In this document: positions 62,629 to 64,000 of the stretch, in pieces | Numbering within the stretch: position 1 is the stretch's first letter | Layout: every line of letters begins with the position of its first letter | NCBI RefSeq assembly: GCF_031458255.1 | Contig: NZ_JAVDYC010000001.1 | Coordinates: forward strand, 4,535,001 to 4,599,000 | Length of the DNA stretch: 64,000 nucleotides | Direction: 5' to 3' | Source: Catenuloplanes niger | Lineage (GTDB): Bacteria > Actinomycetota > Actinomycetes > Mycobacteriales > Micromonosporaceae | Notes under the pieces: generated by a model | The model's input: the letters and a program-made list of their open reading frames with translations, nothing else | What the model was told of the DNA's origin: nothing | The model's database searches: none | Program-made: the position numbers and the translations under genes

Positions 62629-63204
62629 ATGGCTGACGGGTCCTGGTACGACGCGGACATCGAACGCGTGATCATCTCTGAGCAGCAGATCCGTGACAAG
62701 ATCGCGGAGCTGGCCAAGCAGGTTTCCGCCGACCACGCCGACGCGGCGGACGGCGTGTTGCTGGTGTGCGTGCTGAAGGGCGCCGTGATGTTCATGGCCG
62801 ACTTCGCGCGCGAGCTGGGCCGCCTCGGCCCGGCCAGCGAGATGGAGTTCATGGCGGTCTCCTCCTACGGGCAGGGCACCACCTCCTCCGGCGTGGTCCG
62901 CATCCTCAAGGACCTGGACCGGGACATCGCCGGCCGGCGCGTGATCGTGGTCGAGGACATCGTCGACTCCGGCCTCACGCTCTCCTGGCTGCTGAAGTAC
63001 CTGGAGTCGCGCGGTGCCGCCTCCATCGAGGTGGTCGCGCTGTTCCGCAAGCCGGACGCGATCAAGGTCCCGGTCGAGGTGCGCTACGTCGGCTTCGACA
63101 TCCCCAGCGAGTTCGTGGTCGGCTACGGGCTGGACTTCGCGGAGCGCTACCGCGAGATGCCGTACGTCGGCGTGCTCAAGCCCGAGGTCTACGCGCGCAG
63201 CTGA
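62629..63204 (+). CDS. hpt: Hypoxanthine phosphoribosyltransferase
   Basis: 191 residues. The PRPP-binding loop VIVVEDIVDSGLT has Glu109 and Asp110. VLLVCVLKGAVMFMADFAREL and the flexible loop SSYGQGTTSSG are typical of Hpt. VGYGLDFAERYREMPYVGVL closes the purine site. It salvages hypoxanthine and guanine to IMP and GMP. An in-frame ATG at 62611 would add six residues. It precedes ftsH, as in most actinobacteria. Confidence 0.95.
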   Translation: MADGSWYDADIERVIISEQQIRDKIAELAKQVSADHADAADGVLLVCVLKGAVMFMADFARELGRLGPASEMEFMAVSSYGQGTTSSGVVRILKDLDRDIAGRRVIVVEDIVDSGLTLSWLLKYLESRGAASIEVVALFRKPDAIKVPVEVRYVGFDIPSEFVVGYGLDFAERYREMPYVGVLKPEVYARS

Positions 63205-63501
63205 CGCTGATTACGCCCTGAGCTGAGTCGTGTCGGTTGGGTGAAGCTTCAGCGCACTCTCAGAAAACCGGACTACCGTGCTGAACGGCGCGCGAGAGCG
63301 CGCTGCGGGGTCCGGGTATTCACGGGGCTCGCAACCTCACCCGTCGCACCTACGGTGTACCGTCGAATGACCGATGGCGCCGCCCGCCGGCGTCCGCGGT
63401 TGTCACGGCGCCTCCCTGGGTAGGGAGGTCGCGGGGGCAGCGTTGGTGGTAGACAAGCCGGACGATCAGGAGGGTGCGGGCGCCAGGCGCTCGACAACAG
63501 T

Positions 63502-64000
63502 ATGGAACGCACGCGTTTCTTCCGCCGCCCGGTGATCTGGATCATTCTGGTGATCGCCGCCGCGATCGCCGCCAGCTCCTTCTTCACGGGCGGCCCCAGT
63601 TATCACCGGGTCGAGACGTCGGTCGCACTCGACAGGCTCAACACGGGCGGCATCAAGAATGCCGTCTACGAGGACAAGGAGCAGACGCTCCAGCTCGAGC
63701 TGAGCGAGAAGGCCGCCTTCGACGACACCACGACCGACCGGATCGAGACCCAGGTCCCGTACGAGGTCAGTGACGACATCTGGGCCGCCGTGGTCCAGGC
63801 CAAGGCCGCCGGCAAGATCACCGGCACGATCGACGCCAAGGTCACCCGGGACAGCGTCCTGCTGACCCTGCTGCTGAACCTGCTGCCGATCCTGATCCTC
63901 GTCGTCCTCCTGCTGCTGTTCATGTCGCAGATGCAGGGCGGCGGCTCGCGGGTGCTCAACTTCGGCAAGTCCAAGGCCAAGATGATCACCAAGGACACGC
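63502..64000 (+). CDS. ftsH: ATP-dependent zinc protease FtsH (5' part, cut by window end)
   Basis: The first 166 codons are present. Membrane helix 1 is VIWIILVIAAAIAASSFF (about 11-28), the extracellular FtsH_ext domain covers about 35-120 (VETSVALDRLNTGGIKNAVYE), and helix 2 is LLNLLPILILVVLLLLFMS. The cytoplasmic FGKSKAKMITKD just before the AAA domain begins at the edge. The ATPase Walker motifs and HExxH lie beyond the window. The ATG has a weak ribosome site. A CCTCCCT/AGGGAGG hairpin (63411-63428) sits in the 5' leader. Confidence 0.93.
   Translation, partial: MERTRFFRRPVIWIILVIAAAIAASSFFTGGPSYHRVETSVALDRLNTGGIKNAVYEDKEQTLQLELSEKAAFDDTTTDRIETQVPYEVSDDIWAAVVQAKAAGKITGTIDAKVTRDSVLLTLLLNLLPILILVVLLLLFMSQMQGGGSRVLNFGKSKAKMITKDT

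Noticed and set aside
63411-63428. CCTCCCT/AGGGAGG hairpin as a riboswitch or terminator for ftsH
   Set aside because: A 7-bp stem alone, without a T-tract or conserved aptamer features, is not enough. It is mentioned only as part of the ftsH leader.

Overview
The window is very GC-rich, densely coded chromosomal DNA with many GTG starts and 4-bp stop/start overlaps. The gene set is that of a filamentous actinomycete: a WblA-type WhiB protein, a Crp regulator, ESX (type VII) secretion parts, an XRE/DUF397 pair, a SepF-like protein, a mycosin and a LacI-controlled sugar operon. The family make-up suggests Micromonosporaceae (Actinoplanes/Catenuloplanes type). That placement is an inference, since no rRNA is present. 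There is no CRISPR array, insertion sequence, prophage or attachment site that I can support.

Layout. Positions 1-8,000 hold an EAL-HDOD regulator, three tRNAs (Glu, Asp, Phe) with a terminator, an SGNH esterase, an FtsX-like lipoprotein, small secreted proteins, a HAD hydrolase broken by a one-base frameshift, and a DUF488 gene facing a second frameshifted gene. Positions 8,200-16,800 hold a serine hydrolase, a flavin disulfide oxidoreductase, and then a LacI repressor, sugar-binding lipoprotein, two permeases and a GH13 alpha-glucosidase: an alpha-glucoside uptake and hydrolysis operon without its own ATPase. Positions 16,800-23,600 are mixed accessory genes, including a MerR regulator fused to a DNA-polymerase-clamp-like domain, an 18-bp tandem repeat, a short SepF-like protein, a GntR/DUF5808 pair, a serine hydrolase and tRNA-Pro.

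Positions 23,700-48,800 carry a gene order that matches, as far as I recall it, the Mycobacterium tuberculosis block Rv3683 to Rv3671c: metallophosphoesterase, ponA2-type PBP, whiB4/wblA, two ArsA-type ATPases, DUF4177, RidA, MBL-fold hydrolase, crp, nth, thioredoxin-like protein, Nudix and MarP-type protease. Between the MBL gene and crp lies a large insertion: a zinc-ribbon/adenylate-cyclase/AAA/TPR protein, a small membrane protein, a Ser/Thr kinase, an XRE/DUF397 pair and a two-gene acyl-CoA-carboxylase-like operon. The biotin carboxylase there lacks its biotinyl lysine and other catalytic residues. Its carboxyltransferase partner also looks degenerate. This pair is the most unusual thing in the window.

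Positions 49,300-64,000 hold three ESX genes (mycP, eccC and divergent eccD) with no Esx substrate, EccB or EccE in view. They are followed by ppa, a D-Ala-D-Ala carboxypeptidase with a very long repeat-rich N-terminus, a DUF2342 zinc protease, tilS, hpt and the start of ftsH, again a standard actinobacterial order.

Two clear single-base frameshifts (near 4,870 and 7,819) and one possible third (near 19,760) should be checked against raw reads before any gene is called dead.
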